In this document: piece by piece, positions 36,696 to 46,752 of the stretch
How the letters are laid out: every line of letters begins with the position of its first letter
Position numbering within the stretch: position 1 is the first letter of the stretch
Source: Cryptobacterium curtum DSM 15641
GTDB taxonomy: Bacteria; Actinomycetota; Coriobacteriia; Coriobacteriales; Eggerthellaceae
Assembly: GCF_000023845.1 (NCBI RefSeq)
Contig: NC_013170.1
Span: 1,094,501-1,158,500 of the forward strand
DNA: 64,000 nt
Reading direction: 5' to 3'
Position numbers and translations under genes: made by a program
Notes under the pieces: generated by a model
The model's database searches: none
What the model was told of the DNA's origin: nothing
Seen by the model: only the letters and a program-made list of their open reading frames with translations

Positions 36696-37526
36696 CTACT
36701 TCTTGCGACGACGGATGATCAGGCGACTCGAAGCCTTCTTCGGGTTGCGCGTACGATGACCCTTCGTGGGAACACCCCAGGGGGACACAGGATGACGACC
36801 AGAAGTCTTGTTCTTGCCTTCGCCACCGCCATGAGGATGGTCGACCGGGTTCATAACAGTACCGCGGACAGTCGGGCGAATGCCAGCCCAGCGATTGCGG
36901 CCAGCTTTACCAATTTTGATGTTGGAATGATCGGCGTTGCCTACTTCACCAACAGTTGCGCGACAGGTAAGCAGCACGCGACGCATTTCGGATGAGGGCA
37001 TACGCAGGATAGCGTACTTGCCTTCTTTACCCATAAGCTGAATGCTGGTACCCGCTGAACGTGCCAAAGCAGCACCGCGGCCCGGCTGTAGTTCAACCGC
37101 ATGAATAAGTGTACCAACGGGAATAGCCGAAAGCGGCAGAGCATTGCCGGGCTTGATGTCGGCATCAGCGCCAGAGAGCACCGTGTCGCCCACCTTGAGA
37201 TCGCGCGGCTGTAAGATGTAGCGCTTCTCGCCATCGGCATAGTGCAGCAGCGCAATACGAGCACTGCGGTTTGGATCGTATTCGATTGTTGCAACTTTGG
37301 CAGGAACGCCATCTTTGTTGCGTTTGAAATCAATAATGCGGTAACGGCGCTTCGCCCCGCCGCCCTGATGGCGGGTGGTAATGCGACCATAGTTGTTGCG
37401 ACCGGCCTTTTTAGGCAGCGGTCTCAACAGCGACTTTTCCGGCTTGTCGCAGGTGATTTCCGCAAAATCGGAAACCGTCTGGAAGCGACGACCGGGACTA
37501 GTCGGCTTGAACTGCTTGACTCCCAT
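36696..37526 (-). CDS. rplB: 50S ribosomal protein L2
   Basis: 276-residue L2, needed for peptidyl-transferase assembly, with [15 protein letters not shown] and the C-terminal [15 protein letters not shown] containing the conserved histidines. In most bacteria rplB follows rplW; here it is the first gene of a separate transcript with its own promoter at 37656-37684, because two unrelated genes and a terminator lie upstream. Confidence 0.98.
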   Translation of the reverse strand: MGVKQFKPTSPGRRFQTVSDFAEITCDKPEKSLLRPLPKKAGRNNYGRITTRHQGGGAKRRYRIIDFKRNKDGVPAKVATIEYDPNRSARIALLHYADGEKRYILQPRDLKVGDTVLSGADADIKPGNALPLSAIPVGTLIHAVELQPGRGAALARSAGTSIQLMGKEGKYAILRMPSSEMRRVLLTCRATVGEVGNADHSNIKIGKAGRNRWAGIRPTVRGTVMNPVDHPHGGGEGKNKTSGRHPVSPWGVPTKGHRTRNPKKASSRLIIRRRKK

Positions 37527-37610
37527 TTCTTTCCTTTCTGCTTCTTTTCGTGGCGCTCGATCGCCGCTTAACGTGCAGCCGGGAGAACTGACGTTTACGA
37601 CTCCGAACTA

Positions 37611-37630
37611 ACCACGCGTCCGGGTGTATC
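37611..37630. promoter_or_regulatory. 20-bp palindrome in the rplB leader
   Basis: ACCACGCGTCCGGGTGTATC matches the elements at 19611-19630 and 47307-47326 at 15-16 of 20 positions. Here it lies about 20-40 bases downstream of the presumed transcription start, not upstream of the -35, and 85 bases before the rplB ATG. Confidence 0.55.
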
Positions 37631-37655
37631 CATCCACCCATAGACGCAAAGAGGT

Positions 37656-37684
37656 ATTATAACCGCTTGGAAATGCCACGACAA
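37656..37684 (-). promoter_or_regulatory. Promoter of the rplB-secY operon
   Basis: Minus strand -35 TTGTCG (37679-37684) and consensus -10 TATAAT (37656-37661) with a 17-base spacer. The leader before rplB would be about 120 bases. Confidence 0.85.
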
Positions 37685-37746
37685 GAAAATTACTCAGTGT
37701 GAAGAGAGCCCATAGAACGCCCATAAACCGTCCGCAGTGATGGGGT

Positions 37747-39444
37747 ATGATGCATTTCATGGATACCGCTTCACCCGCACAATCGCGCCTCACCGATGTC
37801 GCGGATGAGACGAACACCCCCTTACCTGTTGCTATCTTTGGTGCGTCAGGAAATCAAACGATTTCACCTGAAGAACTGGGTCGCGCACATCTTGCTGCCT
37901 TCAATGCGCTTGAAAAACAGCTAGGGCACCGATGGCGCTGCACCGAATCAAATACCAAACAGCCAGATGCAGCGACAGATAATGCAACAACATCGTGCAC
38001 CATAACGCCATCAGGAACTGCAACAGCACCAACAGCATCAAATGCAGCTGCACTATCATCGACGGCGACAGGATCGGTTGTTATCCAGCCAACATCAACT
38101 GCGACATCATCAACGACTGCACTATCAGCAGGCATACCTCTGCGTAAAGCGGCATACCCAGTAGTTCTTGTTCTGCATGCGTCAGTTGGCTCGGGACATC
38201 GCAGCGCCGCGGTCGCCATTGCCCAAGCACTTGAAGAAATCCGTCAGATGCAAACCGACAATACGGCTGAGAGCGAGACAGATGCCGTACAATCGCCTTC
38301 GCTACCGTCAAATTGCCGCATCGTGGTTATTGACATACTGGCTTGGGGTGCGCACGTCTTCGACGGCAATAAATATGCAACGGGTTTTACCGGGTCAACT
38401 CGTCCTATCTATGACTTAATCTGGCGCTACACCTTTACTGGACGTGCGCTGTGGGGTCAGGGTACTTTTCTCAACTATCTTCTTTGGAGCAAGTTTACCC
38501 GTTACCTCGCCTATATCAATCCACTCGCTGTTGTCGCAACACATATTATGGGTGCCAATATGGCAGCTGGTGGACGCATTATTAACCGACAAAGTTTCCC
38601 CCTTATCTGCGTGCCTACCGACTACGAAACTGAGGGTCTTTGGCCTCACCGCGCTGCTGACTGCTTCTGTGTGGGCACTGAATCGATGGCTGAAACGCTG
38701 CGTGCACGCAAGGTAGACGAAGCGCGTATCGCCCTTACTGGCATTCCAACGCGTCTCGACTTTTGTCGCACCTATGACACCGACACCGCACGCAATCGGC
38801 TGGGGCTTCCTCGCGATAAAAAACTCATACTCGCCTTGGCAGGCGCTACCCTCCCCCAACCGTATGTCAATCTGCGTCGTATTCTCAATGCAACCCTTCC
38901 GGTGTTTGCTGCCCACCCTGATTTTCACCTGGTAATGGTCTGTGGACGCGATAGCACCTATGCTGACGGGGTGCGCTCGCTGTGTCGCGCGCTGCACCTG
39001 TCGAATGTCACCGTTATGGAATATGTTGAAGGCATGGCAGAGCTCATGGCTTCAAGCAACTTAATTATCACCAAGTCAGGTGGGCTAACTGTGACAGAAT
39101 GTCTCTGCGCGAGCACGCCGATGATACTTGTTGGTCGTGCCTATGGACAGGAAAAAGCTAACGTTAATATGCTCACCAGTAACGGTGCTGCCATGCATGT
39201 AACTACCTCGCGCGAGCTTATCGATGTGCTAAATTCCATCGACGCTCACCCTGAACGTATTGCCGGTATGGTCATGAATGCCAATTTGCTGCGCTTGCCG
39301 AATGCGGCGCTTGATGTGGCACGTAAAACCGCAGCGCTCGCAAAAGCCCCCGCCAAAAATCGCCTGGGACATATCCCCCGCCGTCCCGGCCCACTAGCTC
39401 TCTTCTCGTTTTATTGGGGCGATAAGCCAGCACATATTCGCTAG
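37747..39444 (+). CDS. Glycosyltransferase, MGDG synthase/diacylglycerol glucosyltransferase-like (GT28)
   Basis: Probably adds a sugar to diacylglycerol or a related membrane lipid on the cytoplasmic face. Residues 137-300 match the MGDG-synthase N-domain (VLHASVGSGHRSAAVAIAQAL, GSGH at 148-151; CVPTDYE; FCVGTESMAETL), and the C-terminal GT-B domain has ITKSGGLTVTECLCASTPMILVG. The first 136 residues are unusual: about 66-130 is a Thr/Ser/Ala-rich low-complexity stretch with no family counterpart. The ATG at 37747 has no clear ribosome site; one at 37759 is an alternative. It lies between the halves of the S10 operon. Confidence 0.8.
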   Translation: MMHFMDTASPAQSRLTDVADETNTPLPVAIFGASGNQTISPEELGRAHLAAFNALEKQLGHRWRCTESNTKQPDAATDNATTSCTITPSGTATAPTASNAAALSSTATGSVVIQPTSTATSSTTALSAGIPLRKAAYPVVLVLHASVGSGHRSAAVAIAQALEEIRQMQTDNTAESETDAVQSPSLPSNCRIVVIDILAWGAHVFDGNKYATGFTGSTRPIYDLIWRYTFTGRALWGQGTFLNYLLWSKFTRYLAYINPLAVVATHIMGANMAAGGRIINRQSFPLICVPTDYETEGLWPHRAADCFCVGTESMAETLRARKVDEARIALTGIPTRLDFCRTYDTDTARNRLGLPRDKKLILALAGATLPQPYVNLRRILNATLPVFAAHPDFHLVMVCGRDSTYADGVRSLCRALHLSNVTVMEYVEGMAELMASSNLIITKSGGLTVTECLCASTPMILVGRAYGQEKANVNMLTSNGAAMHVTTSRELIDVLNSIDAHPERIAGMVMNANLLRLPNAALDVARKTAALAKAPAKNRLGHIPRRPGPLALFSFYWGDKPAHIR

Positions 39445-39795
39445 GCAACAAACCTGCGTCTACCACTCGGTAATAAACTGCCTGCCGTGTTGAAGGGATA
39501 CGATAGTATTCCGCCCGAGCACGACAAACCTGTATATCAAATCCTGTACCTATCTGCATCTATTCACTCGTCAATAAACTCGCTTGCCGCATTGAAACGA
39601 TACTGGTGAGTTTATTCGCTCAAGATAACGACCTCGGACTCTCTATCTCAACGCTCGCGTATAGGTATCCTGCGGTAAATAACAAACAGCCGTAAGCGCA
39701 CATAAAAGGGCCAGGTTCTCGAAGGAACCCGGCCCTTTCGCCATCGTCTGCCTGATGTTTGTGGAGGGACAAGCAGAGAGGCCTATTGAAATTGC
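39445..39795. other. Convergent spacer with direct repeat, 351 bases
   Basis: No gene is seen. It contains a 37-bp imperfect direct repeat (39465-39501 and 39566-39603, sharing ACTCG, AATAAACT, TTGCCG and TTGAA in order), a 9-bp perfect inverted repeat AATAAACTC/GAGTTTATT (39573-39616), and the bidirectional terminator at 39704-39740. Confidence 0.55.
39704..39740. terminator. Bidirectional terminator between glycosyltransferase and flavoprotein
   Basis: AAAGGGCC-GGTTC pairs with GAACC-GGCCCTTT (one A/C mismatch) around a six-base loop. On the minus strand it is followed by TTTTAT, a good tract for the flavoprotein gene; on the plus strand by TTTCG. Confidence 0.8.
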
Positions 39796-41667
39796 TTACA
39801 AGACTTCCTGACCAGTAGCAAGCTTGCCAGCAACACGACCATGCGTCATAGCCATACCGATAGAGTTGCCCGCAAATGGTGTAGCATAACCGGTACCATA
39901 CCGTCCACCAAGGCAGTTACCAGCAGCCCAGAGACCACCGATAGGCTTATTGTCCGTATCGACAACTTCAAGGTCTTCATTGCATACCACGCCTGCCAAC
40001 GTTACCAAACCTGCTGATGCAGAACGGTCGTTCATGCTTGAAGAAGCGTAAAACGGCGGGGTGTCGACCGCTTGCATGAAAATGGGATCTTTGCCGTACT
40101 GGGTGTCCTCGCCAGCTGCGCAAAGTTTGTTGTAATCCTCAACGGTCTTCAGAAGGTTCTTCTTGGCGTCGCCCTCGTAGCCAATGAGATCACACAATTC
40201 TTCAAGCGTATTAGCAGCATATACAGTCGATGCCATACGTTCGGCAATTGTGCAGGTACGGCACGTGCCACCGTTTGGATCGCCCACTGGCACGTTAGCC
40301 ATATCTTCTTTGAGCTCTTCGTAGTAAACCGGGCGACCATAGTTTGGTGCACCGTGGTCGAGCGAAGCATTCTTCATGGTTTCATACCACTTTGCGTCCG
40401 TGATAGTGGTAATGGGACCCTTTGGCTGCTGAAGGCTCATCGGCCACGCCGCCAGCGTTTGCGCTTCGTTCATGTACCGCTTGCCGTCAGCATTAACCCA
40501 CAGATACGCACTCGTACCCCAGGGGCCGCCACCACCGCCACCCATGCTCATAACCGGACGCGGTGAAGGTTCCATCATGCCACCAACCCAGCACGCCATC
40601 TTATGACCGGTGCCATCGCTTGTGGAAAAGCCCTTGACATCATCAGGCCCTTTGCCAGCACGCGCAGCCCATTCTGAAATCTCGGTATTGAGATTCCAAA
40701 CCATTTCGCCATTAGCGGCATAGTCACCAGTGCACAGAATGACGCCAATCTTGGTGTTGTATTGAACAATTGAGCCATCACCCTTCTTGGCAATAAGGCC
40801 ATTAACCTTGCCCGATGAATCCTGTGTCAGCTTGACCGCCGTGGTTTCGAAGTGCCAATCGACACCAAGATCCTGACCAGCAAGAATAGCAAACTGCTGG
40901 AATTCATCGAGACGGCTAAATGCAGCAACGCCGTTGAATGTTTCATGCTGAATGGGTCCCATAAACTGCGCAACTGCAGCCCAGCTTTTGTAACCGCCAC
41001 GCACCATAGGATAGGTTACTGGTCCATCCGCTGCGATACCCGGCACCTGAACAATCAGCTGTGATGGATCCATGGGAGAAATAGCCGGATCAGCTGTTTC
41101 TGTTACCTTAATACGGTCGTTTGGCCAGGTGATCATATTGGCAGTATGGTCAAACATCTCACCAGAATTCGCCACGAACTTACGAATAATCTCGGCATTG
41201 CCACGTCCGTTCGTACGTTTAACAAACTCAGCGGTTACCTCACCTACATCATAAGGACCGAAGCCCTGATTAATAAGCCATTGGCTGTTGACATGGCCAA
41301 TGTCTTCGCCCTTTACCTTGCGATTTGCTTCCGCCACCGTTTCAATAACGATAACGCTTGCGCCGCCTTCAGCCGCAGCCAGTGCTGCCTGGATACCAGC
41401 ATGGCCACCACCTGCAACAAGTACATCGCAGTCAAATGTTTGGGATGGATTCGCTGTCTCAGGTGCTTCGCCCAGCCAGTCACTCGAGCACATATAACCC
41501 TTTGGTGCTGAACTTGTCGTCTTTATGTCGGCGGTCTTATCGGCAGCTGACTTGGGAGAGGAGCAACCTGACAGTGCGCTTGCAGATGCAGCACCAACTG
41601 CTGCAATACCGCCTAGCTTGAATAGGTCGCGACGCGAAATACCCGCGCGTGGCTTTGTGTCGTCCAT
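39796..41667 (-). CDS. Tat-exported FAD-dependent reductase (fumarate reductase flavoprotein-like), lipoprotein
   Basis: A 623-residue flavoprotein that probably reduces an organic acceptor outside the membrane. The N-terminus is a Tat signal (SRRDLFK at 11-17) ending in a lipobox LSGC (Cys35). The FAD dinucleotide motif is VAGGGHAGIQAALAA (about 84-98), and the C-terminus GGRYGTGYATPFAGNSIGMAMTHGRVAG binds FAD. No FMN-binding domain is present, so electrons must come from a separate donor. The substrate cannot be read from sequence. AAAGGAGG precedes the ATG. It sits in the gap of the S10 operon. Confidence 0.85.
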   Translation of the reverse strand: MDDTKPRAGISRRDLFKLGGIAAVGAASASALSGCSSPKSAADKTADIKTTSSAPKGYMCSSDWLGEAPETANPSQTFDCDVLVAGGGHAGIQAALAAAEGGASVIVIETVAEANRKVKGEDIGHVNSQWLINQGFGPYDVGEVTAEFVKRTNGRGNAEIIRKFVANSGEMFDHTANMITWPNDRIKVTETADPAISPMDPSQLIVQVPGIAADGPVTYPMVRGGYKSWAAVAQFMGPIQHETFNGVAAFSRLDEFQQFAILAGQDLGVDWHFETTAVKLTQDSSGKVNGLIAKKGDGSIVQYNTKIGVILCTGDYAANGEMVWNLNTEISEWAARAGKGPDDVKGFSTSDGTGHKMACWVGGMMEPSPRPVMSMGGGGGGPWGTSAYLWVNADGKRYMNEAQTLAAWPMSLQQPKGPITTITDAKWYETMKNASLDHGAPNYGRPVYYEELKEDMANVPVGDPNGGTCRTCTIAERMASTVYAANTLEELCDLIGYEGDAKKNLLKTVEDYNKLCAAGEDTQYGKDPIFMQAVDTPPFYASSSMNDRSASAGLVTLAGVVCNEDLEVVDTDNKPIGGLWAAGNCLGGRYGTGYATPFAGNSIGMAMTHGRVAGKLATGQEVL

Positions 41668-42206
41668 AATCTTATCCTCCTTTGATTGTTTGACCCCTCC
41701 ATAGACTTACTGTACGTGACAAACGCACATCCTCTTTGTGCAAGCAATCACGGCACTATGCCAACAGTAAGCTATAGCTCCCTCAAGCTTACCCGCTTTT
41801 CGGAAGCGGCGGTATCGCCCAAATAGGGTAAAAGGGCAAGAAGAGGGTATCGCGCTTACGGCAGGTTCTTTGTTTACGCATCGCGTTTTTGGGTGAGTTG
41901 CTGCACTATTGCCTGATAAATGGATGGATTTCTGCCCTATTACCCGATAGATACTCCCTTACCAGCCAAGCACAGCATATCTAGGCAGTTCATGCCGAAA
42001 CAACCATCGATAAAGGCCTTTCGATAGCTATGGAACACTATATGTAAAGCTGTTTATGTTCAAACAACCGTCAACACAGACCTTTTGATAGCTGAAAACA
42101 GAGCCAGAGGTCTGCCCAACAAAAAAACGGCGCCCGCTTCTGCGGACGCCGCACCAAAATAGCCACGTATAACCGAATGTACCGGTTTAAGCTCAGTGGG
42201 ATTTTG
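41668..42206. other. Upstream region of the flavoprotein gene, 539 bases
   Basis: No gene is seen. It holds a 32-bp direct repeat (41998-42029 and 42062-42093, 26 of 32 identical, starting AAACAACC and ending GATAGCT, 64-bp period), smaller repeats of the type CTATTRCCYGATARAT around 41907-41951, and the rplW terminator. The repeats may be binding sites for a regulator of the flavoprotein. Confidence 0.5.
42121..42152 (-). terminator. Terminator after rplW, ending the str/S10 transcript
   Basis: Minus strand: 11-bp stem GCGGCGTCCGC / GCGGGCGCCGT (two G-T pairs), loop AGAA, then seven T. A textbook Rho-independent terminator 55 bases after the rplW stop. Confidence 0.93.
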
Positions 42207-42494
42207 TTAGTTGGCAGCAAACAGCTCGATGCTATCGCCTTCAGCCAGGGTAACCATGGCTTTTTTCCAAGAACGGGTTTTACCCATGTGGAAACGAACG
42301 CGCTTTGGCTTCGGCTTTACATTGAGCGTGTTGACCTTCTTGACCTTGACATCAAAGATAGCTTCAACAGCCTGAGCGATCTCTACCTTATTTGCTGATT
42401 TAGCCACTTCAAAGGTGTATACATTCTCGCTCATCTTATCGTAGCTGCGCTCAGAGATAACCGGGCGAATAATAACCTCGCGGGGATCTTTCAT
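42207..42494 (-). CDS. rplW: 50S ribosomal protein L23
   Basis: 95-residue L23 at the tunnel exit, docking site for trigger factor and SRP (PREVIIRPVISERSYDKMSENVYTFEV; NTLNVKPKPKRVRFHMGKT). Its ATG directly abuts the rplD stop. It is the last gene of its transcript; rplB, its usual partner, lies 4.7 kb away. Confidence 0.97.
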   Translation of the reverse strand: MKDPREVIIRPVISERSYDKMSENVYTFEVAKSANKVEIAQAVEAIFDVKVKKVNTLNVKPKPKRVRFHMGKTRSWKKAMVTLAEGDSIELFAAN

Positions 42495-43118
42495 TTAAGC
42501 GAGCACCTCCTCGATGCGGGAAAGGGCCTCAGCGGTAAAGATGAGTGCCTTATTATTAACAAAATCATAGGTATTGCCAGCCATAACGGGAATAACCTCA
42601 ACATTGGGCAGGTTGCGGAACGCCAGATAGGTGTTCACATCTTCGTTACCAATAACCAGCGTTGTGCGACCCGTTATTCCCAGCGCCTTCAGTGCCGCTG
42701 CAGCAGACTTGGTCTTCGGCTCTTCAAAGCCAAATGAATCAACCACAAACAGCTCGCCATCGGCCAGCTTAGCAGACAGCGCAGAGCGCATAGCAAGCTT
42801 GACCTCTTTGTTGTTCACGCGGAAAGCGTATGAACGAGGATGTGGACCGAACACGGTGCCACCGCCACGCCACTGAGGAGAACGGATGGAACCCTGGCGG
42901 GCACGACCGGTGCCCTTCTGACGCCACGGCTTTTTGCCGCCGCCCCGAACCTGGCCACGTGTCAGCGTGTCGTGAGTGCCCTGGCGCCATGATGCGCGCT
43001 GAGCACGGACTACCTGGTGCATCACGTGAACATTCGGCTCGATGCCGAATACGCCGGCGTTGAGGTCGCGTACTTCGACCTTCTTACCGCTGACGTCCTT
43101 CACTTCGATATTTGCCAT
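42495..43118 (-). CDS. rplD: 50S ribosomal protein L4
   Basis: 207-residue L4 with a tunnel loop (RGGGKKPWRQKGTGRARQGSIRSPQWRGGGTVFGP in outline). In E. coli L4 represses the S10 operon; whether it does so here, with the operon split, is unknown. Confidence 0.97.
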   Translation of the reverse strand: MANIEVKDVSGKKVEVRDLNAGVFGIEPNVHVMHQVVRAQRASWRQGTHDTLTRGQVRGGGKKPWRQKGTGRARQGSIRSPQWRGGGTVFGPHPRSYAFRVNNKEVKLAMRSALSAKLADGELFVVDSFGFEEPKTKSAAAALKALGITGRTTLVIGNEDVNTYLAFRNLPNVEVIPVMAGNTYDFVNNKALIFTAEALSRIEEVLA

Positions 43119-43139
43119 AATCTATAACTCCTTGAGGTC

Positions 43140-43760
43140 CTAGGCCAGGCGCACGCGGACCATGGCATTCTTGCCACCGGGCACCGCACCCTTGACCAAA
43201 ATAAGGTTCTGCTCTTCGTCGATTCTGACCACGTCGAGGTTCTTCACGGTTACCGTGTCAACACCCATGTGACCGGGCAGACGCAGACCCTTGAACACAC
43301 GCGACGGTGTCGCGCACATGCCCACGGAACCCGGTGCACGATGGAAGTGCGCACCATGGCCACCTGGGCCACCGCGGAAGTTGTAACGACGCATAACACC
43401 GGCAAAGCCTTTACCCTTAGACGTAGCGGTAACGTCAACTTTCTTTGCATCAGCAAAGAGGGAAACGGTTACCTTTTCGCCCAGGCTGTGCGCAGAGGCA
43501 TCCTCAACACGCACTTCGCGCAGATGACGAACGGGGTCAACACCCTGCTTGGCAAAGTGGCCACCCATAGGGCGGTTTACCTTTTGGGGCTTGATCGCGC
43601 CGAAGCCGAGCTGAACGGCTTCGTAGCCGTCGGTCTCCTTCGTCTTCAGCTGGCAGATGGTGTTCGGCGCAGCTTGAATGACGGTGACGGGAACCACTTC
43701 ATCGTCTTCGGAGAATATCTGGGTCATGCCCAGCTTGGTTCCATAGATAGCGTTGATCAT
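43140..43760 (-). CDS. rplC: 50S ribosomal protein L3
   Basis: 206-residue L3 ([16 protein letters not shown]...; [32 protein letters not shown] in outline). It is an early 50S assembly protein near the peptidyl-transferase centre. Order rpsJ-rplC-rplD is standard. Confidence 0.97.
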   Translation of the reverse strand: MINAIYGTKLGMTQIFSEDDEVVPVTVIQAAPNTICQLKTKETDGYEAVQLGFGAIKPQKVNRPMGGHFAKQGVDPVRHLREVRVEDASAHSLGEKVTVSLFADAKKVDVTATSKGKGFAGVMRRYNFRGGPGGHGAHFHRAPGSVGMCATPSRVFKGLRLPGHMGVDTVTVKNLDVVRIDEEQNLILVKGAVPGGKNAMVRVRLA

Positions 43761-43774
43761 ACGTGCATACCTCC

Positions 43775-44083
43775 CTACAGCTTGATCTCAATATCGACGC
43801 CGGCGGGAAGGTCCAGACGCATAAGGGAGTCCACCGTATTAGGGGTGGGTTCAAGAATGTCGATCAAGCGCTTATGGGTGCGCATCTCGAACTGTTCGCG
43901 CGAGTCCTTATCCACATGCGGGCCCTTGACGACGCAATACAGATTGCGCTCGGTCGGCAGGGGAATGGGGCCGGATACCTTAGCACCAGTCTTCTGGGCA
44001 GTGTCAACAATGAGCTTCGTGGACTGGTCCACAATCTCATGGTCATAGCCCTTCAGGCGGATGCGAATCTTCTGATTAGCCAC
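43775..44083 (-). CDS. rpsJ: 30S ribosomal protein S10 (NusE)
   Basis: 102-residue S10, also the NusE partner of NusG in coupling ([65 protein letters not shown] in outline). It follows fusA by 43 bases with no separate promoter visible, so str and S10 genes form one transcript. Confidence 0.97.
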   Translation of the reverse strand: MANQKIRIRLKGYDHEIVDQSTKLIVDTAQKTGAKVSGPIPLPTERNLYCVVKGPHVDKDSREQFEMRTHKRLIDILEPTPNTVDSLMRLDLPAGVDIEIKL

Positions 44084-44126
44084 TGAATTTACCTCCGTTT
44101 ATAAGCGTTGCGCTCGCCCTGTGGGC

Positions 44127-46229
44127 TTAAGCGTTACCGCCAGCCTTGCTAATGATCTCATCTGCCACGTTCTTGGGAACCTGTTCATATGAGTCGAACT
44201 GCATCGTGTAAGATGCGCGACCCTGAGTTCCCGAACGCAGGTCAGTTGCATAGCCGAACATTTCGGACAGGGGCACCTTGGCGTTGATAACCTTAGCGTT
44301 ACCGCGATCGCCCATGCCCTGAATCTGGCCGCGACGGCTGGACAGATTGCCCATGACATCGCCCATGTATTCTTCAGGAGTCTCAACTTCCACTGCCATC
44401 ATTGGCTCAAGGATAACTGGGTTGGCTTTACGCAGAGCATTTTTAACAGCCATAGAACCAGCTACCTTAAAGGCAGCTTCGGACGAGTCAACTTCGTGAT
44501 ATGAACCATCGACAAGCTGAACCTTAATATCGACAACGGGATAGCCAGCCAGCACACCATTGTTGATGGCTTCCTGAATGCCTTTATCCACCGAGGGGAT
44601 GTATTCCTTGGGGATAACGCCACCCACGATATTGTTTTCGAATTCGTAGCCGGCACCAGCTGGCTGCGGAATAAGGTTGATAACAGCATCGCCGTACTGA
44701 CCACGTCCACCAGACTGGCGCACGAACTTGCCCTGCACGTTATCAACTTCAATCGTGGCGGTTTCACGATAGGCAACCTGAGGTTTGCCTACGTTAGCAT
44801 CAACCTTAAATTCGCGCAGGAGACGGTCAACGATAATCTCTAGATGGAGTTCGCCCATACCAGCAATAATGGTCTGACCCGTTTCTTCATTCGTATGAAC
44901 GCGGAACGTGGGGTCTTCCTCAGCTAGCTTTTGCAGAGCAACGCCCATCTTATCCTGCTCGGCCTTTGTCTTCGGCTCGATAGCAACATCAATAACAGGA
45001 TCGGGGAATTCCATCGATTCAAGAACGATTGGATTGTCCTCGTCGCACAGCGTATCGCCTGTGCCGGTATTTTTGAGGCCCACAACGGCCACGATGTCGC
45101 CAGCAGAGCACTTTTCAACATCGATACGCTGGTTGGAATTCATTTCCAGCAGACGACCGATGCGTTCCTTCTTGCCCTTAGCGGCATTCAAAACATACGA
45201 ACCAGCATCAAGCGTGCCCGAATATACGCGCAGATAGGTAAGCTTACCGACAAACGGGTCAGTCATGATTTTAAATGCCAAGGCAGCGAACGGTGCAGAC
45301 GCATCAGAAGGACGGCTGTCTTCTTCGCCCGTATCAGGGTTAGTACCCTCGATTGCGGGAACATCAAGCGGACTCGGCAGGTAATCGACCACGGCGTCAA
45401 GCAGTTCCTGCACGCCCTTGTTCTTGTACGCAGAACCCACAAAAACCGGGTTGATCTGATTTGCAATAGTGCCTTTGCGTAGAGCGGCCTTCAGTTCCTC
45501 AACGGAGATATCTTCCTCCATGAGGACCTTTTCCATGAGGTCGTCGTCGCAATCGGCAGCCGCCTCAAGCAGCTCTTGACGATACAGTTCAGCATCGGCC
45601 TTGAATTCGTCAGGAATTGCATCCATCGGCTCGGGATAGGTCATACCCTTATCGTCGGCTTTGAAGTCCCAGGCCGTCATCGTGACCAGGTCGATAACGC
45701 CCCAGAAGCCATCTTCAGCTCCCATAGGAACCTGTGCCGCAACAGCTTTAGCGCCCAGACGGTCACGCATGGTGTCAATAGCGTGGAAGAAATCGGCGCC
45801 AACGCGGTCATACTTGTTGATGAACGCGATACGCGGTACACCATAGCGAACGGCCTGACGCCAAACGGTTTCAGACTGAGGCTGAACGCCAGCAACTGCG
45901 TCAAATACCGCGACTGCACCGTCAAGCACGCGCAGCGAGCGCTCTACTTCGGCGGTAAAGTCAACGTGACCCGGAGTGTCAATAATCTGAATGCGGTATT
46001 CTTCTTTATCTTTTTCCCAATAGCAGGTAGTAGCAGCAGACGTAATGGTTACGCCACGCTCCTGCTCTTGAACCATCCAGTCCATCGTAGCGGCACCGTC
46101 ATGCACCTCACCGATTTTGTGTGTCTTGCCGGTGTAGTACAGAATGCGCTCAGTCGTGGTGGTTTTACCGGCATCAATGTGAGCCATGATGCCGATGTTA
46201 CGAGTATTTTTAAGGGTGTTTTTCGCCAT
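44127..46229 (-). CDS. fusA: Elongation factor G
   Basis: EF-G drives ribosomal translocation and recycling with GTP. The 700-residue protein has AHIDAGKTT at 16-24, DTPGHVDFT and NKYDR in the G domain, and the domain IV/V segments ([36 protein letters not shown]). It follows rpsG in classic str order, but tuf is absent downstream. Confidence 0.98.
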   Translation of the reverse strand: MAKNTLKNTRNIGIMAHIDAGKTTTTERILYYTGKTHKIGEVHDGAATMDWMVQEQERGVTITSAATTCYWEKDKEEYRIQIIDTPGHVDFTAEVERSLRVLDGAVAVFDAVAGVQPQSETVWRQAVRYGVPRIAFINKYDRVGADFFHAIDTMRDRLGAKAVAAQVPMGAEDGFWGVIDLVTMTAWDFKADDKGMTYPEPMDAIPDEFKADAELYRQELLEAAADCDDDLMEKVLMEEDISVEELKAALRKGTIANQINPVFVGSAYKNKGVQELLDAVVDYLPSPLDVPAIEGTNPDTGEEDSRPSDASAPFAALAFKIMTDPFVGKLTYLRVYSGTLDAGSYVLNAAKGKKERIGRLLEMNSNQRIDVEKCSAGDIVAVVGLKNTGTGDTLCDEDNPIVLESMEFPDPVIDVAIEPKTKAEQDKMGVALQKLAEEDPTFRVHTNEETGQTIIAGMGELHLEIIVDRLLREFKVDANVGKPQVAYRETATIEVDNVQGKFVRQSGGRGQYGDAVINLIPQPAGAGYEFENNIVGGVIPKEYIPSVDKGIQEAINNGVLAGYPVVDIKVQLVDGSYHEVDSSEAAFKVAGSMAVKNALRKANPVILEPMMAVEVETPEEYMGDVMGNLSSRRGQIQGMGDRGNAKVINAKVPLSEMFGYATDLRSGTQGRASYTMQFDSYEQVPKNVADEIISKAGGNA

Positions 46230-46243
46230 CTGCTACCGCCCTC

Positions 46244-46714
46244 TTAGAAACGGTAGTGCGAGAACGCACGGTTAGATTCGGCCATCTTGTACAGATCCTC
46301 ACGACGCTTCACTGATGCGCCCTGATTCTCGGCAGCATCCATGATTTCGGCGGCAAGGCGCTGCTTCATGGTGTGTTCTTTGCGCTTGCGAGAAAACTCA
46401 ACCATCCAGCGAATGGCAAGCGTAGTGGCACGACGGGAATTAACTTCCATCGGAACCTGATAGGTTGCGCCACCAACACGCTTCGGCTTAACCTCCAGCG
46501 TGGGGCGGACATTATCCATAGCCTTTTTAAAGACAGACAGGGCATCTTCACCGGTTTTTTCAGCCACGATGTCGAATGCACCATAGACGATACCTTCGGC
46601 CGTAGACTTCTTACCATCAAGAAGAACCTTATTAATCAGCTGGGTGACCAGCCGGTTGTTATAAACTGCATCCGCCTGAATTTCACGGCGGGTTGCTGCT
46701 GCACGACGCGGCAT
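46244..46714 (-). CDS. rpsG: 30S ribosomal protein S7
   Basis: 156-residue S7 that nucleates the 30S head ([40 protein letters not shown] in outline; C-terminal [14 protein letters not shown]). Standard length and place. Confidence 0.98.
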   Translation of the reverse strand: MPRRAAATRREIQADAVYNNRLVTQLINKVLLDGKKSTAEGIVYGAFDIVAEKTGEDALSVFKKAMDNVRPTLEVKPKRVGGATYQVPMEVNSRRATTLAIRWMVEFSRKRKEHTMKQRLAAEIMDAAENQGASVKRREDLYKMAESNRAFSHYRF

Positions 46715-46752
46715 ATAACTTCCTTTCGTTTACTACCTAGAAAAGCGTTTGC

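Noticed and set aside
43269-44048. 259-codon plus-strand frame across rplC and rpsJ
   Set aside because: Antisense to two conserved genes with clear ribosome sites.
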